Positions 14,980-22,593 of a DNA stretch of 64,000 nucleotides are shown in pieces. The DNA is from Thermoanaerobaculum sp964488355 (GTDB lineage: Bacteria > Acidobacteriota > Thermoanaerobaculia > Thermoanaerobaculales > Thermoanaerobaculaceae), in assembly GCA_964488355.1 (NCBI GenBank), contig CAZAUJ010000001.1, positions 124,001 through 188,000 of the forward strand. The letters are read 5' to 3'. The first letter of the stretch is position 1. Each line of letters opens with the position of its first letter. The notes beneath the pieces are model-generated. The model searched no databases. It was not told the DNA's origin and saw nothing but the letters and a program-made list of their open reading frames with translations. A program made the translations under genes and the position numbers.

Positions 14980-16742
14980 AGGCTTACCCTCACTTTGAGC
15001 CGTGCAAGCAGCGCGGCGAAGCTTTCCAGCAGAAACTCTTCCACCTCTTTGGCAGTAGTTAGGCGCAAGGCCTTGCGGGCAATGCGGCGCGCGTCGGCAA
15101 AGGACATGGCCCGAACCAGGCTGCGGACCACGGGCAGCGCGGGCGGGCTCATGGAAAACTCCCGCAGCCCCAGACCCAAAAGCACCGGAACTGCCAGGGG
15201 ATCGGCGGCCAGCTCGCCGCACAGGGAAACGGGGATCCCCGCCCGTTGACCGGTGGAAATCACCCGCTCGATGAGGCGCAGAACGGCGGGATGGAAGGGC
15301 CGATAGGTGCCCGCCAGCTCGCTGTTGGCCCGGTCCACGGCAAGGGTGTATTGGGTGAGGTCATTGGTGCCGAGGGCCAGGAAATCCACCTCGCGCGCCA
15401 GGTGCTCAGCGATAACGGCCGCCGCTGGCACTTCCACCATGGCCCCTAAGGGCACCTGGGAAGGGACTGGCTTACCCTCGGCGGCTAGCTCTGCCTGCCA
15501 GCGCCCCACCAGCACCCTTACGGCGCGGATCTCTTCCAGGTGCCCGACCATGGGAACCATGACTCGCAGCCTTCCAGGAAACTGGGCCGCCGCCCGCAAC
15601 AGCGCCCGCATTTGCGTGCGGAAAAAGTCGGGTCGAGCAAGGGACAAGCGCACACCCCTCAAGCCGAGAGCCGGATTGGCTTCCAGCTGACCCAAGATTT
15701 CCCGCGCCAGTTTGCGACCGCCCAAGTCGTAGGTGCGGACGGTTACCGGCTGCTCGGGAAAGGCTGCCAGCAGCTTGCAATACACCTCGAACTGGGCTTC
15801 CTCGTCCGGAAGCAGGGGGGCTGTTTGCATAAAGAGGAACTCGGAACGGAAAAGGCCCACACCCTCCGCCCCCGCGTGCCTGGCTGCACCTACTTCGTGA
15901 AGTAGGTCCACATTGGCGAGAAGACGCACACGCACACCGTCGGTGGTTTCGGCTGGCAAATGGGCCTGGGAGAGGAGCTCGTGCTGCCGGCGGGCATGTT
16001 CCTCGGCACGGAAGCGGTACACCTCCACCAAGGCCGGCTCGGGGTCCACGAATACGTGGCCCTCGAAGGCATCGAGGATGACGAGCGCTCCGTGGCGTGC
16101 AGCCTCCATCAGCCCCGGAACCGCCACTACCGCCGGTATCCCCAGGGACTTGGCGATGATGGTGGTGTGCGAGGTGGTCCCTCCTGCCTCTGAAACGAAG
16201 CCGATGACGTTCCCCGCGGCCAGCTGGATGGCCTGCGAGGGTGGAATGTCATCGGCCACCAGCACCCGCGGCTCGCCGTTTGCTGGGCGGATCTGCGGCC
16301 GACCTTGCAATTCCCGTTGCCAATGGGCCGCCACGTCCAAAAGGTCCACCTGGCGCTCCCGCAGGTACACGTCTGCCACCTGCTCAAACCGCTGGAGGAA
16401 GCGGCGGACCACCTCTTCCAGCGCCCACTCGGCACACACCCGTTCACGACGGATGACCTCTTCCACCTCCGCTGTCAACAAGGGGTCCTGGAGTAGTAGC
16501 CGATGGGCATCCAAGATGGCGGCGAACTCGGCCCCGACCCTAGCACTGGCCGCTTCCCGCAGGTTCAGCAGGTGCTCCTCCACCCGTTGGGCCGCTTCCC
16601 GCAGGCGCCGCACCTCCTCCTCCACTTTTTCCGCCGGCACGCTCACCCGCACCACCGGCAAGGGTCGGTTTTCCACCAACAACGGCTCGCCAATGGCAAT
16701 GCCCGGGGACACCGGCAGACCAGCCAGAGCCAGGGTGCTCAA
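14976..16742 (-). CDS. ptsI: PTS enzyme I
   Basis: Phosphoenolpyruvate-protein phosphotransferase, 588 aa, takes phosphate from PEP and gives it to HPr. The phospho-histidine is His192 in EAGGTTSHTTIIAKS. The PEP-binding C-terminal barrel has GVGLFRSEFLF, VTVRTYDLGG, FLALGTNDLTQY and SLCGELAAD. The ATG overlaps the ptsH stop (ATGA). The N-terminal EIN helices are present, so the protein is full length. No EIIB or EIIC genes are in the window, so its phosphate probably serves regulation. Confidence 0.97.
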   Translation of the reverse strand: MSTLALAGLPVSPGIAIGEPLLVENRPLPVVRVSVPAEKVEEEVRRLREAAQRVEEHLLNLREAASARVGAEFAAILDAHRLLLQDPLLTAEVEEVIRRERVCAEWALEEVVRRFLQRFEQVADVYLRERQVDLLDVAAHWQRELQGRPQIRPANGEPRVLVADDIPPSQAIQLAAGNVIGFVSEAGGTTSHTTIIAKSLGIPAVVAVPGLMEAARHGALVILDAFEGHVFVDPEPALVEVYRFRAEEHARRQHELLSQAHLPAETTDGVRVRLLANVDLLHEVGAARHAGAEGVGLFRSEFLFMQTAPLLPDEEAQFEVYCKLLAAFPEQPVTVRTYDLGGRKLAREILGQLEANPALGLRGVRLSLARPDFFRTQMRALLRAAAQFPGRLRVMVPMVGHLEEIRAVRVLVGRWQAELAAEGKPVPSQVPLGAMVEVPAAAVIAEHLAREVDFLALGTNDLTQYTLAVDRANSELAGTYRPFHPAVLRLIERVISTGQRAGIPVSLCGELAADPLAVPVLLGLGLREFSMSPPALPVVRSLVRAMSFADARRIARKALRLTTAKEVEEFLLESFAALLARLKVRVSL

Positions 16743-17011
16743 TGGGGCTCTCCAAAGCGCTCGGCTATGAGCTTCTCCAAAGCACCCACCGCTTCGGCGG
16801 CGTCCTCGCCCTCGGCGGTGATGACCAGCTGGGCACCGCAGGGCGCGGCCAACAGCAGCAGGCCCAGGATGGACTTTCCGTTGACCTCCTCGTCGTTGTG
16901 CCGCACCCGGATCTCTGCCTGGAAGCGCGAAGCCTCCTGAACGAATTTGGAGGCTGCGCGGGCATGCAAGCCCAAGCGGTTTACCAACTCAACGGTTTTT
17001 TCCACCTTCAC
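16739..17011 (-). CDS. ptsH: Phosphocarrier protein HPr
   Basis: Small phosphocarrier, about 90 aa. The enzyme I phosphorylation site is His16 in NRLGLHARAASK and the HPr kinase site is Ser47 in VNGKSILGLL, so both control sites are intact. This agrees with the hprK gene in the same operon. The start at GTG 17011 is chosen because AAGGGTGG lies 5-9 nt upstream; GTG at 17023 or 17005 are alternatives. The start lies inside the end of the EIIA gene, and the 3' end couples to ptsI through ATGA. Confidence 0.93.
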   Translation of the reverse strand: MKVEKTVELVNRLGLHARAASKFVQEASRFQAEIRVRHNDEEVNGKSILGLLLLAAPCGAQLVITAEGEDAAEAVGALEKLIAERFGEPH

Positions 17012-17432
17012 CGCTTCGCCCACCCTTGCTTTCCAACACGTCGCTGACCACGTAAATGCTTTTTTGCCCTTTTTCCGCCACCGCCCGTGCCACGGCCTTA
17101 AGGGTTAAGTCCGACCCATGGCGCAGGGCCGCCAACTTGACCAGCATGGGCAAGTTGACACCGGTAACCAGCTCGGCACGGGAGAGGTCCACAAAGCCCA
17201 AAGAAAGGTTGGTGGGGGTCCCGCCGAACATGTCGGTGAGCACCACCACCCCATCCCCGGTATCCAGCTCCCTCAAAGCTTGGCCGATTTCCTGGCGGGC
17301 TTGTTCGGGATTCAAGTTCCATTCGAGGGACAAGGCCTTTGCTTGCTGCGCCAAAGAGGCGTCAATCTTTTTCCCAGCGGCCAGAAGCTCCTCGGCTAAC
17401 CGACCGTGCGAAATGATGAGGATGCCCACCAT
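16989..17432 (-). CDS. PTS EIIA component, mannose family
   Basis: 147 aa. It begins MVGILIISHGRLAEELL, with His9 as the likely phosphorylation site, and contains DMFGGTPTNLSLGF, diagnostic of the EIIA-Man fold. No EIIB, EIIC or EIID is present, so it is a stand-alone EIIA, as seen in regulatory PTS operons of several diderm phyla. The ATG at 17432 is the only reasonable start; AGGAGG lies rather far (about 16 nt) upstream. It is 37 nt after rapZ and overlaps ptsH. Confidence 0.92.
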   Translation of the reverse strand: MVGILIISHGRLAEELLAAGKKIDASLAQQAKALSLEWNLNPEQARQEIGQALRELDTGDGVVVLTDMFGGTPTNLSLGFVDLSRAELVTGVNLPMLVKLAALRHGSDLTLKAVARAVAEKGQKSIYVVSDVLESKGGRSGEGGKNR

Positions 17433-17469
17433 GGTGTCCGCTTCGCAACCTCCTTTCCCCGCCGGTTTG

Positions 17470-18333
17470 CTAATCCTCCCGGTCTCGGTCCCGGTGATGT
17501 ACCCGCACCAGCCACCCTGCCCTCCGCAAGTCGGCCCCGAGCCTGGCGGCCAAGTATACCGACCGGTGGCGCCCGCCGGTGCAGCCAAAGGCCACCACCA
17601 CGTAGGTTTTTTGCTCCCGCCGGTACAAGGGCAACAGCTCCTCCACCAGGCCTTTTAACTTGCTGTAAACCGCTTCCACTTCGCCTTGAGCCGCCAGCCA
17701 TGCCTCCACCTTGGGATCGTCCCCGGGCAGCGGCCTCAGCTCGGGAACGAAATAGGGATTGGGTAGAAAGCGCACATCGAAAACCAAGGTGGCGTCCGGC
17801 GGCAAACCGTATTTGAAACCGAAGCTTTCGCAGCGCACCACCAGGGGTTGCGCCAGCTCGGTGGTGCCGAAGCGCCGCGCCACTTCCGCCCGCAGCTCGT
17901 GAGGCGTGTAGTTGGTGGTGTCCAGCACCTCCGAGGCTATGGCCCGAATCGGCGCCAACTGAAGCCGCTCTTGCGCCACCGCCTCCGGCAAATCCAACTG
18001 GCGAAAAGGGTGAGGCCGGCGTGTCTCCTGAAAGCGGCGGACAATGGCATCATTCGAAGCCTCCACAAACAGCACCTCCACCCCAGGGAAGCGCTGCCGC
18101 AGCGTTTCCACCAAACGGGGAAAGTCGGCAGCAAAGGCCGGTGTGCGCACGTCCACTACCACTACCCAGGGAGGGCCCTGAGTGGCGAACACCCGCTCAA
18201 AAAGCGGCTCGATGAGGTCCAGGGGGAGGTTATCTACGCAGGTAAAGCCCAGGTCCTCGAAGCAGCGCGTGACGATGCTCTTGCCTGCGCCTGACAGACC
18301 GGTTACCACGATGGCGCGCGGGCCTGCTGTCAT
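17470..18333 (-). CDS. rapZ: RNase adapter / nucleotide-binding protein RapZ
   Basis: P-loop protein, 287 aa. In E. coli it binds the small RNA GlmZ and glucosamine-6-phosphate and controls glmS; in other phyla the role is less clear. Walker A GLSGAGKS is at 12-19. Characteristic segments are FEDLGFTCVDNLPLDLI, CESFGFKYGLP and the C-terminal FGCTGGRHRSVYLA. The ATG at 18333 overlaps the hprK stop (ATGA). Its place next to ptsN/hpf/rpoN is the classical context. Confidence 0.96.
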   Translation of the reverse strand: MTAGPRAIVVTGLSGAGKSIVTRCFEDLGFTCVDNLPLDLIEPLFERVFATQGPPWVVVVDVRTPAFAADFPRLVETLRQRFPGVEVLFVEASNDAIVRRFQETRRPHPFRQLDLPEAVAQERLQLAPIRAIASEVLDTTNYTPHELRAEVARRFGTTELAQPLVVRCESFGFKYGLPPDATLVFDVRFLPNPYFVPELRPLPGDDPKVEAWLAAQGEVEAVYSKLKGLVEELLPLYRREQKTYVVVAFGCTGGRHRSVYLAARLGADLRRAGWLVRVHHRDRDRED

Positions 18334-19283
18334 TCCCGTTGGAGGATGCGGTCGTGGGCCTCGACGAAGGACCGCCCCATATCGGAAACCCCTCGCTGCA
18401 ACAGCAGGTGCCGGCGCGCGGCACATTCCACCAACAGGGAAAGGGTTCGCCCGGCCGCCACCGGCACCTCCACCAGGGGTCGTCGCACGCCCAAGATCTC
18501 GGTAGAGCCCTGCTCCAGGCCCAGGCGGTCCACCGGCCCGGAGGCCTCCGGTACCAAGCGGATCACCAGATCGATGGGTTTGGCATCGCGAATGGCAGCG
18601 GCTCCGAAGAGCTGATCAATATTGATAATGCCCAAGCCACGCACCTCGAGAACACCCCGTCCCAAAAGCGGCGCCTGACCTATGAGCTGGTCCTGGCGGA
18701 TGCGGAGAATCTCCACCACATCGTCGGCCACCAGCCGATGCCCACGGTATATGAGCTCCAAAGCGCACTCGCTTTTGCCCAAACCCGATTCCCCAAGAAT
18801 CAACACGCCCACGGCAAAGATGTCCAGCAAATCGCCATGGATGCGGGTGCGCGGGGCCAGCAGGATTTCCAAGCCCGCGGACAACCGCTCGATAACTTCC
18901 GAGGTGTACGCATGGGTGAGGGCCAGGGCCACCTCCCGCTGTCGGCAGAAAGGGCCGAAAAGCTCCACCGCCTCTTGGTTGCCCTTGCTCACCACCACCA
19001 GGGGAGGCAGAGTGGCAATGAGCGTGTGGACTCGCTCCCTTTGCACTTCGGGAGGAAGGGTGGCGAGAAAGCCTGTTTCGCTAGCGCCAATGACCTGGAC
19101 CCGTCCAGGGCGAAGCGAGGCCCAGTAGCCGGCGAGGGCGAGACCAGGCTTTTGCAACCGCGGGCTCAGCACGTGCCGGTCTAAAGCCTTTTCCGTGGCC
19201 ACCACAAGGGAAAGCTCCAGCTGGGCCACACGCTGGTCAGCCAGCAGCTCCCGCACCGGAAGGGGTGGCACTCCGTTGTTCAT
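18330..19283 (-). CDS. hprK: HPr kinase/phosphorylase
   Basis: Phosphorylates or dephosphorylates the serine of HPr in response to metabolites. 317 aa. Walker A GESGLGKS is at 164-171; the HPrK signature LEVRGLGIINI follows about 50 residues later. The N-terminal DRTGG-like domain is present. The start overlaps the ptsN stop (ATGA) and the end overlaps rapZ (ATGA). A serine-phosphorylatable HPr is encoded 1.3 kb downstream, so the switch is complete. Confidence 0.97.
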   Translation of the reverse strand: MNNGVPPLPVRELLADQRVAQLELSLVVATEKALDRHVLSPRLQKPGLALAGYWASLRPGRVQVIGASETGFLATLPPEVQRERVHTLIATLPPLVVVSKGNQEAVELFGPFCRQREVALALTHAYTSEVIERLSAGLEILLAPRTRIHGDLLDIFAVGVLILGESGLGKSECALELIYRGHRLVADDVVEILRIRQDQLIGQAPLLGRGVLEVRGLGIINIDQLFGAAAIRDAKPIDLVIRLVPEASGPVDRLGLEQGSTEILGVRRPLVEVPVAAGRTLSLLVECAARRHLLLQRGVSDMGRSFVEAHDRILQRE

Positions 19284-19738
19284 GCCACATCCCGCTTGGC
19301 CAAAAGAAGCAACAATTCCCGCGGGGTTTTCACCTTAGCCAGCTCAGCGTGTGCCTCCTTGTCCCGCAACAGGCGAGCAATTTCCGCCAGCACCTGCAGA
19401 TGCGTGGCTGGCACGTCCGGAGGCGAGAGCACAAAGAAAAAATAGCGTGCGCGCTCGTCGGTGGCGGTGCCGAAAGGCACCGGTTCGGAGGTCCGGGCGA
19501 ACGCCACCAACACCTGCTTGAGGGACGGCAGCTTGCAGTGGGGGATGGCTGCCTCCTGGCCTACCACGGTGGCGCCGAGGCGCTCTCGCTCCAGCAAATG
19601 ATCCACCAGGTCCTGGGCACTCTGCACCACGCCGCTGCGCTCCAGGGCTTGGGCAACGTAGTAAAGGACCTCTTCGCGTATGCTCGCTGGAATGTCCAGG
19701 AACACGTGCTCCGGAGCTAACAGATGGTCTAATCTCAC
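19280..19738 (-). CDS. ptsN: PTS EIIA-Ntr protein
   Basis: 152 aa of the fructose/nitrogen EIIA family. The phosphorylation site is His67 in GQEAAIPHCKL. Usually a regulator (potassium, sigma-54-linked genes) rather than a transporter part. GTG start at 19738 with AGAGG 5 nt upstream, 15 nt after hpf. Its 3' end overlaps hprK. Confidence 0.94.
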   Translation of the reverse strand: MRLDHLLAPEHVFLDIPASIREEVLYYVAQALERSGVVQSAQDLVDHLLERERLGATVVGQEAAIPHCKLPSLKQVLVAFARTSEPVPFGTATDERARYFFFVLSPPDVPATHLQVLAEIARLLRDKEAHAELAKVKTPRELLLLLAKRDVA

Positions 19739-19753
19739 AGTGCCTCTTGCGCT

Positions 19754-20296
19754 CTAGACCTCGGGGGTGACCAGGCCGTAGGTATTGTCTCGCCGGCGGT
19801 AGAGCACGTTCACCTGGTTGGATTCCGCTTCCCGAAAGACGATGAAGTCCTCCTTAGTCGCATCCAGCTCCAAAGCCGCCTCCTCCACCGTCATGGGACG
19901 CACGGGCACGTACTTGGTTTCCACGATCCGGGGGGTCCCCGACCGCACCGACTCCGCTTCAACCACTTGCAGCGCCCATGCCGTTTCTTCCCTGCCCGAA
20001 GCTTTGTGGCGTCGGTCAGTTACCTTCTGCTTGAGCCGACGGGCCTGCTCCTCCAGTCGGTTGAGCACTTCTTGAAAGGCTACCGGCCATTCCGCATCCT
20101 CAGCCGAAGCCGTCAACTCCCCTCGCTTGGCACGGATGTAGCCGTCCACACGGATACGGTGCTTTTCCTGCGCGAGCGTCAATCGCGCCTCGTGCACGTC
20201 CCTAAAGTACTTGGCCAGCTTGGCGGCCTTCTTCTTGATAAGCGCTTCGTCCTTGGGTGTCAGTTCGAGGTTGCGGCAAACGATTTCGAACTCCAC
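19754..20296 (-). CDS. hpf: Ribosome hibernation promoting factor, long form
   Basis: 180 aa. The N-terminal S30AE domain (1-100: MEFEIVCRNLELTPKDEAL and the basic YIRAKRGELTASAED region) binds the 30S subunit. The C-terminal domain (about 125-180: PVRPMTVEEAALELDAT, FIVFREAESNQVNVLYRR) is the dimerisation part of long HPF, which forms 100S ribosomes. AGGAGGGAG precedes the ATG. It lies 9 nt after rpoN. Confidence 0.95.
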   Translation of the reverse strand: MEFEIVCRNLELTPKDEALIKKKAAKLAKYFRDVHEARLTLAQEKHRIRVDGYIRAKRGELTASAEDAEWPVAFQEVLNRLEEQARRLKQKVTDRRHKASGREETAWALQVVEAESVRSGTPRIVETKYVPVRPMTVEEAALELDATKEDFIVFREAESNQVNVLYRRRDNTYGLVTPEV

Positions 20297-20305
20297 GGCT
20301 CCCTC

Positions 20306-21847
20306 CTATTCACCGCTCATTTTACCCGCAGCCGGCGATGGCCGCAGCCAGCCGCCGCGCTTGCGCACCTCCGACGAGGGGATGCCGATTTCCTCCCGAT
20401 ACTTAGCTACGGTTCGTCGGGCAATGCGAATGCCTTGGCGATTGAGCAGGCGGGCGATGCGGGAATCGGCCAAAGGCTTGGCCGGGTTTTCCTCCATGAC
20501 CAGGGCACGGATCTTTTCCTTCACCGCTAAGGAAGATACCTCCCCCACCAGGGCATGGCTCAAGCCGGAGTGAAAGAAGAACTTGAACGGCAGAAGCCCA
20601 CGCGGCGTGTCCATGTACTTGCCCTGCACTACGCGGCTCACTGTGCTCTCGTGAAGACCCACCTCGTCCGCCACCTCGCGCATAACCATGGGTTTTAACG
20701 CCGCTATCCCCTGGTCGAAAAACGCCTCTTGGCGGCGGACAATGGTTTGCGCCACGCGCAAGACGGTGCTGTGACGCTGGTCTACCGCGCGCAGAAACCA
20801 CTTCGCCTGGCGCAGGCGCTCCCGCAGGAAGGTGATGGCTTCGCGGTCCTGGCGATGCGTCTGCAAGAGCCGCAGGTACCGGGGGGAAAGGTGAACTCGC
20901 GGTAGACCGTCGTCCACCAACTCCACCTGCCAGCGGCCGTTCACCTTGCGTACCCTCACGTCCGGCTCCACGGCCGCCGCCTCCTCTCCACCAAGAGCCG
21001 CCCCGGGGTGGAAGGAGAGGCGGCGAAGAAGGTCCAAAGCTCGGCGGATATCCTCCGGGCTCACCTGCCAGCTTTGGCAAAGCTTGCTCCAGTTTTGCTG
21101 CAGCAGCTCGCCAAAGCCTTCCCGCACCAAGCGCGTGGCCAACGCGTGGGCTTGGGCATCGGCCACCTCCATCCGCTCCAGCTGCAACAACAGGCATTCT
21201 TGCAGGTTGCGCGCACCAATCCCGGGTGGGTCCACCTTCTGCACCCAGGAAAGAGCCTCTTCCATCTGCCTGGGGCTCGCGCCCACCAGGGAAGCCAGCT
21301 CGTCCAGACCGGTGCGCAGGTACCCGTCCGAGTCCAAGTTGCCCACGAGGAATTCGGCCAGGGGCATGAGCTGTCCCGGAACTGGCAAGAGGCGCAGCTG
21401 CGCCAACAGCACGTCCACCAAGCTGGGACCGGGTGCCGGCACGTTGGCCAAAGGATTCGCTTCCTCCTCTTCCAGGGAGAGGTCGTAGTGAGGGGGCACG
21501 TCGTGCAGGTCGTTGGCGAACAGGGCCGCCAACTCCATTTCCTCCACACTCAGAGGGCTTACCTCCTCCTCTTCCAGCCCTTCCCCATTTGCTCCCTCTC
21601 CTGAGGCAGCTGAGGCGACCTGCTCTTCCCCGCGGCCCGCCGGTTCACCCGGCGCTTCAGAAAACTCCGTCTCGAGCGTTTCCTCCATTTCCTCCTCCAG
21701 CTCGAGCATGGGGTTGAGGGTCAGCTCGGTTTGCAGAACCTGCGCCAGCTCCAACCGGGTAAGTTGTAAAAGCTTAATAACCTGCTGGATAGCTGGAGAG
21801 AGGAGCAGCTTGGGGGAAAGCTTCAGGGCGGGCCTTTGCACCGGCAT
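20306..21847 (-). CDS. rpoN: RNA polymerase sigma-54 factor
   Basis: 513 aa. The N-terminal activator region is Gln/Leu-rich (QQVIKLLQLTRLELAQVLQTE), then an acidic linker, a core-binding domain and the RpoN box ARRTVAKYRE near residue 470. The box differs at one position from the usual ARRTVAKYRE consensus only in its following residues. The ATG is 2 nt after the lptB stop. Activator genes (bEBPs) are not in this window. Confidence 0.97.
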   Translation of the reverse strand: MPVQRPALKLSPKLLLSPAIQQVIKLLQLTRLELAQVLQTELTLNPMLELEEEMEETLETEFSEAPGEPAGRGEEQVASAASGEGANGEGLEEEEVSPLSVEEMELAALFANDLHDVPPHYDLSLEEEEANPLANVPAPGPSLVDVLLAQLRLLPVPGQLMPLAEFLVGNLDSDGYLRTGLDELASLVGASPRQMEEALSWVQKVDPPGIGARNLQECLLLQLERMEVADAQAHALATRLVREGFGELLQQNWSKLCQSWQVSPEDIRRALDLLRRLSFHPGAALGGEEAAAVEPDVRVRKVNGRWQVELVDDGLPRVHLSPRYLRLLQTHRQDREAITFLRERLRQAKWFLRAVDQRHSTVLRVAQTIVRRQEAFFDQGIAALKPMVMREVADEVGLHESTVSRVVQGKYMDTPRGLLPFKFFFHSGLSHALVGEVSSLAVKEKIRALVMEENPAKPLADSRIARLLNRQGIRIARRTVAKYREEIGIPSSEVRKRGGWLRPSPAAGKMSGE

Positions 21848-21849
21848 GT

Positions 21850-22593
21850 TTACAACTCGAACTCCTCTCCCAGGTATACCTGCCTTACGAGCGGGTCCGC
21901 CGCCAGGGCGGTGGGGTCACCGCTAGCAAGAACCTTGCCGTCTTTAATGATGGAGGCCTGGTCGGTGATTTTCAAGGTATCGCGCACGTTGTGGTCCGTG
22001 ATGAGGATGCCGTAGCCTTCTTTCTTCAGGTGACGAATCAAACGCTGCAAATCCAGCACGGTAATGGGGTCAATGCCGGCAAAGGGTTCATCCAGAAGCA
22101 AGAAGCGCGGCTGGGTGACCAACGCGCGGGCAATTTCCAGGCGACGGCGCTCACCGCCCGAGAGGGTTTCCGCTTGTTGGTGGCGGACCTTTTGCAAGCC
22201 AAACTCCTCCAACAGCTTGTTGGCCCGCTCTTCCGCTTCCTCCCAGCTCACGCCCAAAAGCTCCAGCACACCGAAAAGATTTTCCTCCACGGAAAGCTTA
22301 CGAAAGACCGAGGCCTCCTGCGGCAAATAGGAAAGGCCCAGGCGCGCCCGCCGGTACATGGGCTCGTGCGTGACGTCGGCATTACCCAAGCACACCTCGC
22401 CGCCGTCCGGCCAGACCAGGCCCACGAGCATGTAAAAGGTGGTGGTTTTGCCGGCGCCGTTGGGACCCAACAACCCCACCACCTCACCCGGAGAGAGCTC
22501 CAAGCTCACGCCGTCGACCACGGTCCTTGGCCCGTAGCGCTTCACCAGATTTCTGGCGACTAAACTGCCATTGGGGCTCAGCGTTTTGGCGAT
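21850..22593 (-). CDS. lptB: LPS export ATP-binding protein LptB (unusual start)
   Basis: ABC ATPase that powers LptFG. Walker A GPNGAGKTT, signature LSGGERRRLEIARALV, Walker B FLLLDEPFAGIDP, switch His in LITDHNVRD. The start is not a normal codon. LptB homology begins at SLVARNLVKRYG, and no ATG, GTG or TTG lies close before it. An AGGAGG (22599-22604) sits 5 nt before an ATC at 22593, and a CTG at 22581 overlaps the preceding stop as CTGA. The nearest standard start is a TTG at 22701, 36 codons further upstream within lptCA. I annotate the ATC, about 247 aa, with low certainty about the 5' end. Confidence 0.95.
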   Translation of the reverse strand: MAKTLSPNGSLVARNLVKRYGPRTVVDGVSLELSPGEVVGLLGPNGAGKTTTFYMLVGLVWPDGGEVCLGNADVTHEPMYRRARLGLSYLPQEASVFRKLSVEENLFGVLELLGVSWEEAEERANKLLEEFGLQKVRHQQAETLSGGERRRLEIARALVTQPRFLLLDEPFAGIDPITVLDLQRLIRHLKKEGYGILITDHNVRDTLKITDQASIIKDGKVLASGDPTALAADPLVRQVYLGEEFEL

